Origin: Actinomycetota bacterium
GTDB lineage: Bacteria; Actinomycetota; Acidimicrobiia; Acidimicrobiales; Aldehydirespiratoraceae
NCBI GenBank assembly: GCA_029979265.1
Contig: JAPOHW010000004.1
Location: 113,296-177,295, forward strand
Length of the DNA stretch: 64,000 nucleotides
Direction of reading: 5' to 3'
Within the stretch, counting starts at the first letter, position 1. Each line of letters opens with the position of its first letter. The notes under the pieces are model-generated. The model was not told the DNA's origin. It saw only the letters and a list, made by a program, of their open reading frames with translations, and made no database searches. Of the stretch, positions 42,757-52,431 are shown piece after piece. The position numbers were made by a program, and so were the translations under genes.

Positions 42757-43536
42757 ATGCGAATCCTTTCGATCACCCTGGCACTCGTCCTGCTCGCCGC
42801 TGCGTGTGGCGAACGCAAACGGGAACCCGTCGATCTCGCGACCGATGCGCCCGGCATCAACATCAACGGCAAGGAGTTCTGGTCCACGTCGGTGACAGAA
42901 AACGGCCAGGATCGACCCGTGGTCGATGGCACCCACATCTCGCTGCGATTCGAAGCCGGCGAGATCGGCGTCCACGCCGGATGCAACTCCATGGGCGGGA
43001 CGTACACCGTCGATGACGACGACGTTCTCGTCATCGACGGCCTGTTTTCGACCGAGATGGGATGTGAACCCGAGCGCCACGCCCAGGACGAATTCATCAT
43101 TGCCGTGCTGACGAGTCGACCGACGCTCGTTGCCGGCACCAACACGCTCACGATCACAACCCCTACGATCACGATCGAACTGCTCGATCGCGAGCTGGCC
43201 GGGACCGACAAGTCACTCCTCGACACCGGGTGGACCGTCGACGGGTTCTTCGACCCGCTCGCAGCAACGGCCTATGCCGTCGACCTGCCCGCTCGCCTCA
43301 TCTTCGGCTCGGACGGGCGGGCGACCGGCTTCGACGGTTGCCAGGCGTTCGACATCGCCTACCAAGCGACCGACACCACGATCACGTTCGCTGCAGCACC
43401 ATCTCCCGACTGCAGCCCCTATGCCGTTGCATTCGGGAGTGTTCTGGGACGAACCACCCTCCGCTTCGAGATCCAGGGACCGAAACTCACGTTGACCGCA
43501 GAGGACAGCACCGGCCTCACCGCTCGAGCCGACTGA
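42757..43536 (+). CDS. META-domain lipoprotein
   Basis: A 259-residue exported protein. A signal peptide with lipobox AAAC (Cys17) is followed by two META/HslJ-like repeats. Each has the motif of a Gly-Cys-Asn or Gly-Cys-Gln turn (GVHAGCNSMGGTY and GFDGCQAFDIAY) and a later cysteine (GCEPE, PDCSP). META domains occur in secreted heat-shock or stress proteins of unclear function. ATG 42757 is used because it starts the signal peptide. Confidence 0.82.
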   Translation: MRILSITLALVLLAAACGERKREPVDLATDAPGININGKEFWSTSVTENGQDRPVVDGTHISLRFEAGEIGVHAGCNSMGGTYTVDDDDVLVIDGLFSTEMGCEPERHAQDEFIIAVLTSRPTLVAGTNTLTITTPTITIELLDRELAGTDKSLLDTGWTVDGFFDPLAATAYAVDLPARLIFGSDGRATGFDGCQAFDIAYQATDTTITFAAAPSPDCSPYAVAFGSVLGRTTLRFEIQGPKLTLTAEDSTGLTARAD

Positions 43537-43551
43537 GCCGATTGGGGTGAT

Positions 43552-43577
43552 GCGCTGACGGCAGCTACCGTCAGCGC
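43552..43577 (+). terminator. Hairpin terminator after the META lipoprotein
   Basis: A perfect 10-bp stem, GCGCTGACGG (43552-43561) with CCGTCAGCGC (43568-43577), and loop CAGCTA, 15 bp after the stop. There is no T-tract. Confidence 0.72.
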
Positions 43578-43599
43578 TCCGCTCCCCGAAGGAACCGCC

Positions 43600-44796
43600 A
43601 TGCGTCGCCTTGCCGTTGCCCTGCTGACCGCCGTCGTGATCGCCTCCGCCTGCGGGGGCGACACCACCAACGCCGACCCGGGTAGCACCACGTCGACCAC
43701 CTCGGAACCGCCCACCACGACGTCGACCACGACCGCTGCGCCGATGACCGTTGCCGAACCGAGCACGACCACCACCACTACGACGACATCGGTGCCGGCA
43801 ACCACCGGCGAATGGGTCGTGCACGATGCCGATGGGTGTTTCTGTGCCGACGGCTCCGACTACCAGTACCTGACCTGGGCCGGCGATCCCGAGAAAGTCG
43901 TGATCTTTCTCCAGGGTGGCGGTGCCTGCTTCACTGCGGAGACCTGCGAGATCGGGGGCCCGGCCCAGTCGTTCTCCCACGACATCGTGGCCGATCTCGA
44001 GGCGGCCCGCAGCGGGGGGTTCCGACGCGGTCTGTTCGACTTCGACAACCCCGAGAACCCGGTGGGCGACTGGTCCGTGATCTACCTGCCCTACTGCACC
44101 GGCGACGTCTTCCTCGGTACCCGGGCCCACACCTACAGCGACGAGGTCGTGATCAGCCACACCGGCAACCTCAACGCCCGCAAAGGGGTCGAGCACCTCC
44201 TCGCCAACCATCCCGGGGCAACCCACGTCTTCGTCACCGGTTCATCGGCGGGCGCCGTCCCTGCACCGTTGGTGGCCGGCCTGGTCGCCGAGCAGTATCC
44301 GGACGCCGATGTTGCTGCCCTTGGTGACGGAGCCGGCGGTTACGGCGCCAACCCGGTCGTCATGGGCTTCCTCAACGCCCAGTGGGGTATCGCCGACGGC
44401 ATCCCCGACTGGCCCGTTGCCGAGGGCGTCGACGTGACAACGCTCGGTGCTCCCGACAACTACATCCTCGCCGTCAACCAGTTCGACAATCTCCGCGTTG
44501 CTCGCTTCGACGATGCCTACGACTCGGTCCAGGCCGGTTTCGCCAGCCTCTTCTCCCTGAGCGGCGGTGGAACCGTGCTCGATGTGGTTCTCGAGAGCGA
44601 GGCCTACATCGAACAGGCAGGCATCGACCTGCCGGTCTTCATCGCGGCGGGCAACGACCACACCACCATGCTGGCCGAGGACTTCTACGAACTCGAAGAG
44701 GGTGGGGTCCGCTGGGTCGACTGGTTGACCGATTTCATCAACGGTAAGCCGCTCGACGACGTGAAGTGCACCGATTGCGGCTCGCCCTCGAGCTAG
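43600..44796 (+). CDS. Pectin acetylesterase/Notum-like lipoprotein
   Basis: A 398-residue exported hydrolase. A signal peptide with lipobox Cys18, a Thr/Pro/Ser-rich linker (residues 20-70), then the alpha/beta hydrolase domain: VIFLQGGGACFTAETC (oxyanion region), the nucleophile FVTGSSAGAVPAPLVAG (Ser216), and the acid and histidine probably in IAAGNDHTTML. The Cys pattern is that of the pectinacetylesterase family. A GAAGGA Shine-Dalgarno precedes the ATG. It removes acyl groups from carbohydrates or lipids outside the cell. Confidence 0.88.
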   Translation: MRRLAVALLTAVVIASACGGDTTNADPGSTTSTTSEPPTTTSTTTAAPMTVAEPSTTTTTTTTSVPATTGEWVVHDADGCFCADGSDYQYLTWAGDPEKVVIFLQGGGACFTAETCEIGGPAQSFSHDIVADLEAARSGGFRRGLFDFDNPENPVGDWSVIYLPYCTGDVFLGTRAHTYSDEVVISHTGNLNARKGVEHLLANHPGATHVFVTGSSAGAVPAPLVAGLVAEQYPDADVAALGDGAGGYGANPVVMGFLNAQWGIADGIPDWPVAEGVDVTTLGAPDNYILAVNQFDNLRVARFDDAYDSVQAGFASLFSLSGGGTVLDVVLESEAYIEQAGIDLPVFIAAGNDHTTMLAEDFYELEEGGVRWVDWLTDFINGKPLDDVKCTDCGSPSS

Positions 44797-44818
44797 AAAA
44801 CCGCCCTCAGCCCCACAG

Positions 44819-44882
44819 CCGAGCAGCCGCAGGCCTCCTGCACATTTTGCCGCCTGGGTTCGCCCCCACCAGGGCTGCTCGG
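44819..44882. other. Structured inverted-repeat element with two inner hairpins
   Basis: A perfect 10-bp outer stem (CCGAGCAGCC 44819-44828 with GGCTGCTCGG 44873-44882) encloses a 5-bp hairpin (GCAGG 44829-44833/CCTGC 44837-44841) and a 4-bp hairpin (CTGG 44854-44857/CCAG 44869-44872). It starts 23 bp after the esterase stop and ends 40 bp before the next ATG. It is most simply an extended terminator. A regulatory leader or small RNA is possible, and no known class was recognised. Confidence 0.55.
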
Positions 44883-44922
44883 TACGATGTGAACGCTCGC
44901 TAACACGCCTCTCGGAGGACCG

Positions 44923-46143
44923 ATGTCCGACACCCTCTCCCCTGCCGACGCCGACGAATTCCGCGCCCGCTGCACCGCGTTCCTCGAAGAGCACGCCACC
45001 GGGATCAGCCTCGACGGTCAACCCGATCCCCGCGGTGCGATCCGCATGGACCACGCCAAGACGTTCCAGGGTGCTCTCACCGACGCAGGTCTCGCCGGTC
45101 TCACCTATTCGAGCGACTACGGCGGACAGGGCCTCACCAAGGAGCACGAGCGGATCTGGCGCGAGGAATACGGCAAGTTCCCGAACATGACCTCTGAGCT
45201 CACGATCTCGCACGGGATGTGCGTGCCGATGCTGAGCGAGTACGGCACCCACGAGCAAAAGAGCGCCTACCTGGCCGACGCGATCGCCGCCCGCACGGTG
45301 TGGTGCCAAATGTTCTCAGAACCCGGCGCCGGATCCGACGTGGCGAGCCTGCAGACCAAGGCCGAACGAGATGGCGACGTCTGGGTCATCAACGGCCAGA
45401 AGGTCTGGACCACCACTGCGCACCTGTGCGACTACGGCATCATCATCGCTCGCACCGACCCGACCGTCGCCAAGCATGCCGGTATCTCGATGTTCATCAT
45501 CGACATGCACGCGCCCGGCGTCGAGGTCCGTCCCATCAATCAGATCGACGGTGGTCAGCATTTCAACGAGATCTTCTTCACCGACGTGGAGGTCCCAGCC
45601 GACCATCTGCTGGGCGACCTCAACAATGGCTGGAACATGGCGACCGCCATGCTCATGTACGAACGAGTTGCGATCGGTTCCGGCTCTACCAGTGGTGTTC
45701 GGCACAACTTCGCCGATCAGCTGATCGAGACCGCCACCAAACTCGGCCGCATCGACGACCCGGTCATCCGAGACCAGCTGATGCAGCTCTACATCATGGA
45801 GACCACCGCCTCGCTCGTGTCGATGCGGACACGGGCCGAACTCCAGGCCGGCAAGACCCCGGGCCCTGGAGGTTCGCTCGGCAAGCTGATCGGCACCATC
45901 AACATGAACTTCGCCCGCGACCTGGGCATGGAGATCTACGGCTCGGCCGGTGTTGCCTGGGACGGCGACGGAGGCAACTGGGCCCGCTTCGCCCTCACGA
46001 GCCTGCAGGGCGGGATCGCCGGTGGCACCAACGAGATCCAGCGAAACATCATCGGCGACCGCGTCCTCGGTCTGCCCCGTGACGTGGATGTCTCGAAGAA
46101 CGTGCCGTTCAACGAACTCAAAGTCGGCACGCAACGCGACTGA
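44923..46143 (+). CDS. Acyl-CoA dehydrogenase
   Basis: A 406-residue FAD enzyme. The canonical signature CQMFSEPGAGSDVASLQTKA and the VINGQKVWTT segment are intact, and the C-terminus has GGIAGGTNEIQRNIIGDRVLGLP. An excellent GGAGG Shine-Dalgarno precedes ATG 44923. A TACGAT box at 44883-44888 may be a -10. It lies 41 bp upstream of gnd on the same strand and may share its transcript. The chain-length class is not evident. Confidence 0.92.
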   Translation: MSDTLSPADADEFRARCTAFLEEHATGISLDGQPDPRGAIRMDHAKTFQGALTDAGLAGLTYSSDYGGQGLTKEHERIWREEYGKFPNMTSELTISHGMCVPMLSEYGTHEQKSAYLADAIAARTVWCQMFSEPGAGSDVASLQTKAERDGDVWVINGQKVWTTTAHLCDYGIIIARTDPTVAKHAGISMFIIDMHAPGVEVRPINQIDGGQHFNEIFFTDVEVPADHLLGDLNNGWNMATAMLMYERVAIGSGSTSGVRHNFADQLIETATKLGRIDDPVIRDQLMQLYIMETTASLVSMRTRAELQAGKTPGPGGSLGKLIGTINMNFARDLGMEIYGSAGVAWDGDGGNWARFALTSLQGGIAGGTNEIQRNIIGDRVLGLPRDVDVSKNVPFNELKVGTQRD

Positions 46144-46184
46144 GCGAAGTAGGTTCCCGGAAGCGGCGTTTCCAGGAGAATCCC

Positions 46185-47207
46185 ATGCAACTCGCCATGG
46201 TCGGCCTCGGCCGGATGGGCGCGAACATTGTCCGGCGACTCATGGCCGAAGGCCATGAGTGTGTGGTCACCGACGTGCACGCTGACGCGGTCGCCGACCT
46301 TGTTGCCGAAGGCGCAACCGGCGCCGACGATCTCGCCGCACTGGTCGGGAAGCTCGACTCGCCACGGCGCATCTGGCTGATGGTGCCCGTCCACTTCGTC
46401 GATTCGCTCATCGACGAGCTGACACCGCTGCTCGACCCGGGCGATGTCGTCATCGACGGCGGCAATTCCTTCTACCGCCACGCCATCGATCGCGCCGACC
46501 GGCTCGCCGAGCACGGCGTGCACTATGTCGACGTCGGCACCAGCGGCGGCGTCTACGGCCTCGAGCGAGGCTTCTGTCTCATGGTCGGCGGCGAAGCCGA
46601 CGTGGTCGACGCAATGGGACCACTGTTCGACACAATCTCTCCGGCGACCGATTCGGTCCCTCGTACCCCCAACCGGACGGGGCCCGTCGAGCCGGCCGAA
46701 CACGGTTGGCTGCACTGCGGTCCAGCCGGCGCAGGTCACTTCGTCAAAATGGTTCACAACGGGATTGAGTACGGGATGATGGCGGCGATCGCCGAGGGCC
46801 TGGGAATCCTCGAAGCCGCCGATGCCGGCACCGAGCAGCGCCAAGCCGATGCCGAGACCGCGCCGCTCGACGACCCTCGCGCCTACCAGTACGACTTCGA
46901 TCTCGCCGCGATCAGCGAACTGTGGCGGCGCGGCAGTGTCGTCAACAGTTGGCTGATCGACCTCACCGCCAATGCCTACGCCGAAGACCCGGAGCTGTCA
47001 CAGTTCACCGGTCGGGTCTCGGACAGCGGCATGGGGCGCTGGACAGTGAAAGCGGCGGTCGACACCGGGGTGCCTGCCCACACGATCACGGCGTCGCTGT
47101 TCGAACGCTTCGCCAGTCGCGGCCACTTCGACTACGCGGGGAAAGCGCTGTCGGCCATGCGGATGCAATTCGGTGGTCACCACGAGAAGCCGGCAGAGGA
47201 GGCCTGA
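46185..47207 (+). CDS. gnd: 6-phosphogluconate dehydrogenase, decarboxylating (short type)
   Basis: A 340-residue enzyme that oxidises 6-phosphogluconate to ribulose 5-phosphate. N-terminal [15 protein letters not shown] binds the cofactor, [21 protein letters not shown] is the substrate site, and [21 protein letters not shown] holds the catalytic lysine. It is the short, GntZ-like form (about 300-340 residues) without the long C-terminal domain of the 470-residue enzyme, a type often NAD-linked. Its stop overlaps the zwf start as TGATG. Confidence 0.95.
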   Translation: MQLAMVGLGRMGANIVRRLMAEGHECVVTDVHADAVADLVAEGATGADDLAALVGKLDSPRRIWLMVPVHFVDSLIDELTPLLDPGDVVIDGGNSFYRHAIDRADRLAEHGVHYVDVGTSGGVYGLERGFCLMVGGEADVVDAMGPLFDTISPATDSVPRTPNRTGPVEPAEHGWLHCGPAGAGHFVKMVHNGIEYGMMAAIAEGLGILEAADAGTEQRQADAETAPLDDPRAYQYDFDLAAISELWRRGSVVNSWLIDLTANAYAEDPELSQFTGRVSDSGMGRWTVKAAVDTGVPAHTITASLFERFASRGHFDYAGKALSAMRMQFGGHHEKPAEEA

Positions 47208-48571
47208 TGGCGCGCGCCGATGCGCTCGTCCTGTTCGGGATCACCGGCGATCTGTCCGAAAGGAAGCTGATCCCCGCGCTTTACGAACTGACCGTCGAAG
47301 GCCGCCTCGACATCCCTGTGGTCGGCGTGGCCCGAAGCGGCTGGACGCTCGACGACCTGTGTGGCCACATTCGCCGCGTGCTCGCCGACCGCGACCGAAC
47401 AGCCGTCGATCAGCTCTGCAGTCGACTGCGCCACGTCGACGGCGACTACCAGGATCCCGCCACCTTTGCCGAGCTCGCCGAGAAACTCGACGACGTCACC
47501 CGTCCGGTGTTCTTCATGGCGATTCCCCCGTCCTTGTTCGAGACGGTTGCGACCTCGCTCGCGTCCGTCGGCCTCAACAAGCAGGGGCGACTCGTGGTCG
47601 AAAAGCCGTTCGGGCGTGATCTCGCCAGTTCGATCGAACTCAACGACATCCTCCACCGTCACTTCCGTGAAGACCAGATCTTCCGGATCGATCACTTCCT
47701 CGGCAAGGAGCCGGTGCAGAACCTGCTCGTGTTCCGCTTCGCCAACAGCCTTCTCGAGCCGATCTGGAATCGCCATCACGTCGCCAGCGTGATGGTCACC
47801 ATGGCCGAGGCCTACGGCATCGAAGGGCGGGGACGCTTCTACGACGGGGTCGGGGCGATACGCGACGTGATCCAGAACCACCTCCTGCAGATCGTCGGTC
47901 TGCTCGCCATGGAACCACCGGTCTCCGGCGATCCCGACGCACTGCGTGACGAGGTCGTGAAGGTGCTCAAAGCAGTCCAGCCGCTCACCGCCGACCACGT
48001 GATCCGTGGGCAGTACGACGGCTACCTCGACGAGCCCGATGTCGCCCCCGACTCCACCACCGAGACCTTTGCCGCAATCGATCTCCGGACCGACAACTGG
48101 CGATGGGCCGGCGTGCCGTTCTGCATCCGGGCCGGCAAGGGCATGGCCGAAACAGTCACCGAGGCGCGCATCGTGTTGCAGGAGACCCCGCAAGACCTGT
48201 TCGCACCGGCCGGAAAACCCCCACCCAACGTCATCACCTTCCGGATGAAACCCGACGACGTCATCTCGATGACCATGCAGGCGAAAGTCCCCGGGCAGGA
48301 GACGAGAGCCGAAAGTCTCGATCTCACCGTCGACTACGGCGAAGCGCTCGGTGGCGACGGTCCCGACCCCTACGAGCGCCTCATCGGCGATGCGATCGAT
48401 GGTGACCCTCGCCTGTTCGCTCGTCAGGACAGCGTCGAACAAGCGTGGCGCATCGTCGAAGGGGTGCTCGACCCGTCGGCTCCCATCCACACCTACGCGC
48501 GAGGCGGTTGGGGTCCCCAGCTCGCCGACACCATGCTGCCGCCCGGCCGGTGCTGGCCCGAGGACGAATGA
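47207..48571 (+). CDS. zwf: Glucose-6-phosphate dehydrogenase
   Basis: A 454-residue enzyme opening the oxidative pentose phosphate pathway. The N-terminal coenzyme motif is [19 protein letters not shown] (TGDL in place of SGDL). The active-site peptide [14 protein letters not shown] contains the catalytic histidine and phosphate-binding lysine at about residues 160-170. ATG 47207 overlaps the gnd stop. The C-terminus is normal and overlaps pgl as ATGA, so gnd, zwf and pgl form one tightly coupled operon. Confidence 0.97.
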   Translation: MARADALVLFGITGDLSERKLIPALYELTVEGRLDIPVVGVARSGWTLDDLCGHIRRVLADRDRTAVDQLCSRLRHVDGDYQDPATFAELAEKLDDVTRPVFFMAIPPSLFETVATSLASVGLNKQGRLVVEKPFGRDLASSIELNDILHRHFREDQIFRIDHFLGKEPVQNLLVFRFANSLLEPIWNRHHVASVMVTMAEAYGIEGRGRFYDGVGAIRDVIQNHLLQIVGLLAMEPPVSGDPDALRDEVVKVLKAVQPLTADHVIRGQYDGYLDEPDVAPDSTTETFAAIDLRTDNWRWAGVPFCIRAGKGMAETVTEARIVLQETPQDLFAPAGKPPPNVITFRMKPDDVISMTMQAKVPGQETRAESLDLTVDYGEALGGDGPDPYERLIGDAIDGDPRLFARQDSVEQAWRIVEGVLDPSAPIHTYARGGWGPQLADTMLPPGRCWPEDE

Positions 48572-49263
48572 CGATCGACGTCATCACCACCCCCGATGCC
48601 GAAGCCGCAGCCCGGGCAGCAGCCGAGTTCGTGGCCCACCGTGCGACCGAGACGATCGAACAAACCGGCCGGTTCGTCTGGGCCGTCTCGGGCGGCTCGA
48701 CCCCGGCCCGGTTCCTCGGCGCACTTGCCGAACACGACGACATCGACTGGTCGGCAATCCATCTCTTCCAAGTCGACGAACGCATCGCCCCGGCTCAGGC
48801 AACCGAGCGCAACGACACCATGATCCGAGAACGTCTCGTGTCACGACGACCCGAGGTCGACTACCACCCGATGCCGGTGGAGGCCGACGATCTCTCCGCT
48901 GCCCTCGTCACCCATCACGCGACCATGGCGCAGCTCGCCGGGTCGCCTGTCGTCCTCGACCTCGTGCAGTTGGGGCTCGGCGACGACGGCCACACGGCCT
49001 CGCTGGTCGACGGCGACCCTGCCCTTCGCTCCAGCGACGACCTGATGGTCACAGGCCTCTACCGTGGCACTCGCCGGGTGACCATGACTGCGCCGCTGCT
49101 CAACCGGGCCGACCAGCGCGTGTTCCTCGTCACCGGCGCCGACAAAGATCAGGCGCTCGATCGACTTGCCCGGCGCGATGCCCAGATCCCGGCGACGCTC
49201 ATCACGACCGCCTCGACGACGCTCATCACCGATCGCCCCGTCGCCGCCTTCTCACCGGACTGA
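48568..49263 (+). CDS. pgl: 6-phosphogluconolactonase
   Basis: A 231-residue lactonase hydrolysing 6-phosphogluconolactone, the step between zwf and gnd. The sugar-phosphate-site motif [14 protein letters not shown] and the [14 protein letters not shown] block with its catalytic histidine are intact. ATG 48568 overlaps the zwf stop by four bases. It ends 41 bp before the convergent kinase gene. Confidence 0.95.
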   Translation: MTIDVITTPDAEAAARAAAEFVAHRATETIEQTGRFVWAVSGGSTPARFLGALAEHDDIDWSAIHLFQVDERIAPAQATERNDTMIRERLVSRRPEVDYHPMPVEADDLSAALVTHHATMAQLAGSPVVLDLVQLGLGDDGHTASLVDGDPALRSSDDLMVTGLYRGTRRVTMTAPLLNRADQRVFLVTGADKDQALDRLARRDAQIPATLITTASTTLITDRPVAAFSPD

Positions 49264-49304
49264 ACGACCGGCAGACAGATCGGCCCGAACCGCCGAACGA
49301 TCGA

Positions 49305-50354
49305 TCACTGCCGCCCGACGATGCGGCCGGCCCGCTCGAACAGGCCAATCGTCGTGGCGTGCAACAGGTCGCCGAACGCTTTGGCAGCCTTGCCGGCAAA
49401 GGCCCGGGCATGGGTTCCCTCGAGAATGATTCCGGTCTTGTAACAGGCGAGAACGGCGTACCAGTCGAGGGCGTCGATCGAACGAGGCGACCGCTCGTCG
49501 TAGTGGCGCACCAGTTCGTCGATCGTCGGAAAACCGTCCCACGGCTGCACCGACATCATGCCTGCGTCGCCATCGGCCTCGGGCCAGAACGCCACGACAA
49601 GCCCGAGATCGATCAGCGGGTCGCCCCGCGTCGCGAGTTCCCAGTCGACGATGGCGGCGATCTCACCACGATCATGGCGAAACATGACATTGCCGAGGTG
49701 ATAGTCGCCATGGATGATCCCGGTCGGCGAGGGATCCGGACGGTTCTGCTCGAGAAAGGCCTGGATGTCGGCGAGATGCGGCAGGGCAGGCCCGGGATAG
49801 CCGTCGAGTTCGCGGTAGCTGTCGAGCTGGGCCTGCCAACGGGGAACCTGCCGCTCGAGATACCCGTCAGGCTTGCCGAACCCGTCGAGTATCCCGGTCT
49901 CGGAATCGACGGCGTGAAGCGACAGGAGCGCATCGACGAACGACAGCCCCATGGCGTGGCGAACAGCTGGGTCGCCGGCGTGGAGGGCCGGGAGCCCCGA
50001 CGTTGCCTGGAACCCGTCGATCGGTTCCATCAGATAAAACGCTGCACCGAGCACGCCTTCGTCGGATTCGGCGGCGATGAGCGCGGGATGGGGCACGTCC
50101 GAACCCGCCAGTGCACCGAGGACACGCGCCTCTCGACGCATCGTCTCGTCGGAGTTCGCACGCTTGTGTTCGGGGGGACGCCGCAGCACATAGGTTCGGC
50201 CGTCACGATCGAAGCGCAACAGCAGGTTCTGGGTACCCCCGGCAATCGCCTCGAACCGTTCGAGTGGACCGGACCCCAACCCTCGTTCGTCCATCCAGGT
50301 GCACAGCATGTCGCGATCGACGATTGAGGGATCGACCGGCTGTTCGTCAGCCAT
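49305..50354 (-). CDS. ACAD10/11-type phosphotransferase (putative hydroxyacyl-CoA kinase)
   Basis: A 349-residue APH-fold kinase. The N-lobe glycine-rich region is AIAGGTQNLLLRFDRDG, RTYVLRRPP holds the ATP lysine region, the catalytic loop is GIIHGDYHLGNVMF, and the metal aspartate is in AAIVDWELATRGDPLIDLG. This sequence pattern is that of the kinase domain of mammalian ACAD10/ACAD11 and of LvaA, which phosphorylate 4-hydroxyacyl-CoA. It is the last gene of an ACAD-SDR-kinase operon, overlapping the SDR by 8 bp, which supports that role. Confidence 0.88.
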   Translation of the reverse strand: MADEQPVDPSIVDRDMLCTWMDERGLGSGPLERFEAIAGGTQNLLLRFDRDGRTYVLRRPPEHKRANSDETMRREARVLGALAGSDVPHPALIAAESDEGVLGAAFYLMEPIDGFQATSGLPALHAGDPAVRHAMGLSFVDALLSLHAVDSETGILDGFGKPDGYLERQVPRWQAQLDSYRELDGYPGPALPHLADIQAFLEQNRPDPSPTGIIHGDYHLGNVMFRHDRGEIAAIVDWELATRGDPLIDLGLVVAFWPEADGDAGMMSVQPWDGFPTIDELVRHYDERSPRSIDALDWYAVLACYKTGIILEGTHARAFAGKAAKAFGDLLHATTIGLFERAGRIVGRQ

Positions 50355-51135
50355 TTCCTGCGATCCCCGACACGCCGCCGTCGAGTCGGATGATCGAACC
50401 GGTGATGTAGGAACCGGCGTCGCTGGCCAGCAGCAACGCAGCGCCGACGATCTCGTGCGGCTCGCCCGCTCGCTGCAACGGCACCGCCGTCTTGAAGTGC
50501 TCGAAGACCCCCGGATGCCATGCCTTGCTGATATCGGTTGCGAACGGACCGGGCATCAAACAGTTGACCCGGACCTCGGGTGCGAACGTCTTGGCGAGCC
50601 CTGCCGTCATGTTGTTGATCCCCGCCTTCGCAGCGCCGTAGGGCAACTCGGCGGCGGACGGTGAAACCGACGCCGTCGACGACACATTGATGATCGAGCC
50701 GCCACCCGCTCGTTGCATCCGTTCACCGATGAGCGCCGACAGCCGCCACGGCCCGGTGAGGTTCACGTCGATGACCTTGCGCCAGAGGTCTTCGGTGACC
50801 GCACTCGGCGACTCGTACAGCGGCGACATTCCGGCATTGTTGACGAGCACGTCGACACGACCGAACCGCTCGTACACCTCGTCGGCCAGGGCATCGAGCG
50901 CATCCCACTGACCGACGTGACACTGCATCGGGGTGATCGTGCGGCCGGTGGCGTCGGCGATCTCGGCCGCCGCCTGTTCGAGGACATCGAGCTTTCGACT
51001 GGCGATGATGACGTCGGCGCCGTGTCGGGCGAACGCCTCCGTCATCTCCCGCCCCAGCCCGCGGCCCCCGCCGGTGACGAGTGCGATCTTGCCGGTCAGA
51101 TCGAACGGGCCAGCCGCCGCTCCGGTCTCGGCCAT
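50347..51135 (-). CDS. Short-chain dehydrogenase/reductase (SDR)
   Basis: A 262-residue classical SDR. The cofactor motif is TGGGRGLG, with NNAG in VDVLVNNAGMSPLYES, catalytic Ser in INVSSTASVSPSAAE and YxxxK in LPYGAAKAG. The C-terminus GSIIRLDGGVSG is typical. ATG 51135 shares its A with the upstream acyl-CoA dehydrogenase stop (TGATG). It would oxidise or reduce a hydroxyacyl or ketoacyl intermediate in the operon's pathway. Confidence 0.93.
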   Translation of the reverse strand: MAETGAAAGPFDLTGKIALVTGGGRGLGREMTEAFARHGADVIIASRKLDVLEQAAAEIADATGRTITPMQCHVGQWDALDALADEVYERFGRVDVLVNNAGMSPLYESPSAVTEDLWRKVIDVNLTGPWRLSALIGERMQRAGGGSIINVSSTASVSPSAAELPYGAAKAGINNMTAGLAKTFAPEVRVNCLMPGPFATDISKAWHPGVFEHFKTAVPLQRAGEPHEIVGAALLLASDAGSYITGSIIRLDGGVSGIAGNG

Positions 51136-52388
51136 CAGACCGGCAGATCGCCCGTGGCCGACCGCGTCGTACCAAAGTCCTTGTAGGCCGCAATGGCGCG
51201 TTGTGCGATACGCATCTGATGAATCTCGTCGGCGCCGTCGGCGAACCGGGCCCAGCGGGCCTGCTGCAACATGTGGGCCAACGGCGTGTCGGTGGAGTAG
51301 CCCAACGCGCCGTGGACCTGAATGGCCCGGTCGATGATGCGATTGAGACTGTTGGCCACGAAATGCTTCGCCATCGACACCTCGGATTTGAAGTCGACGT
51401 TCTCGCCTCGGTGGGCGGCATCGATCTTCGAGGCGGCGTGCAGAACCATCAACTTCGACTGGTACAGCTCCATCGCCGAGTCGGCGATCATCCACTGCAC
51501 GCCCTGCTTCTCGGCGAGGATCGAACCGTGACTGAACCGGTCGAGCGAACGACCGACCATCATGTCCAGCGCTGTCTCGGCCTGCGCGATCCAGCGCATG
51601 CAGTGGGCAAGACGAGCCGGGCCGAGTCGATACTGCCCGAGCAGGTGGCCTTGGCCGCGTCCACCGAGCATCTGGCGCTCGTGCACGCGCAGATCCTCGA
51701 TCACGATCTCGCTGTGTCCGGTCGAGCCGTGCATCGTTTCGATCTGGCGGACCTCGGTCCATCCCTCCTGCGGGAGATCGATGAGGAACGCCGTGTTGGC
51801 CGCCTGGGGCAGGTCGGGGTCGTCCTCGGTGCGAGCGATCAGGATCGCAAAGTTGGCCCGATGAGCGTTGGAGATGAACCACTTGTGCCCGTTGATCACC
51901 CACTCTTCACCGTCCTGATAGCCCTTGGTCTGGATCAGGGTGGGGTCCGAGCCGGCGACCTCAGGCTCGGTCATCGCAAAGCATGACCAGGTGCGTCCCT
52001 CGCACAGCGGCCGAAGGTACTTCTCTTTTTGTTCGTCGGTTCCCCAGTGCAGCAGCGTGTGCATATTGCCTTCGTCGGGGGCCTGGCAGTTGAACACCCA
52101 CGGGCCGTAGCGATTCTTTGCTGCTTCGGCCTGCACCATGGCGAGCTCGACATGGCCGAGCCCCATTCCGCCCCATTCCTCGGGCATGTGCGGCAACCAG
52201 ATCCCTGCTTCGTGGGCCTGCTTGCGCATCCCGATCAGAGCATCGAGTCGCTCGCGTCCGTCGAGGCCGGGGTGCCCGTCTTCGCCGTCGATCTCTGCCC
52301 CCTTCGGTGCGATCACATCGGTGACGAAGGCCCGTACCCGGTCGCGTATGTCTTCGAGTTCTGGGGTGAGGGTGAAATCGATTGCCAT
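51135..52388 (-). CDS. Acyl-CoA dehydrogenase, ACAD11-like
   Basis: A 417-residue FAD dehydrogenase. The signature CFAMTEPEVAGSDPTLIQTKGYQDG with the EVAGSDP form, and VINGHKWFISNAH, are characteristic of the ACAD10/11 subgroup. C-terminal QVHGALGYSTDTPLAHMLQQARWARFADGADEIHQMRIAQ is intact. ATG 52388. With the SDR and kinase genes downstream it forms a three-gene set equivalent to ACAD11's dehydrogenase and kinase domains on separate chains. The likely step is removal of a phosphorylated 4-hydroxyl to give an unsaturated acyl-CoA. Confidence 0.92.
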   Translation of the reverse strand: MAIDFTLTPELEDIRDRVRAFVTDVIAPKGAEIDGEDGHPGLDGRERLDALIGMRKQAHEAGIWLPHMPEEWGGMGLGHVELAMVQAEAAKNRYGPWVFNCQAPDEGNMHTLLHWGTDEQKEKYLRPLCEGRTWSCFAMTEPEVAGSDPTLIQTKGYQDGEEWVINGHKWFISNAHRANFAILIARTEDDPDLPQAANTAFLIDLPQEGWTEVRQIETMHGSTGHSEIVIEDLRVHERQMLGGRGQGHLLGQYRLGPARLAHCMRWIAQAETALDMMVGRSLDRFSHGSILAEKQGVQWMIADSAMELYQSKLMVLHAASKIDAAHRGENVDFKSEVSMAKHFVANSLNRIIDRAIQVHGALGYSTDTPLAHMLQQARWARFADGADEIHQMRIAQRAIAAYKDFGTTRSATGDLPV

Positions 52389-52431
52389 GACGTGCGAACC
52401 TAGTGGGCCGAGAGAAACGCTGCGAAGCCCG

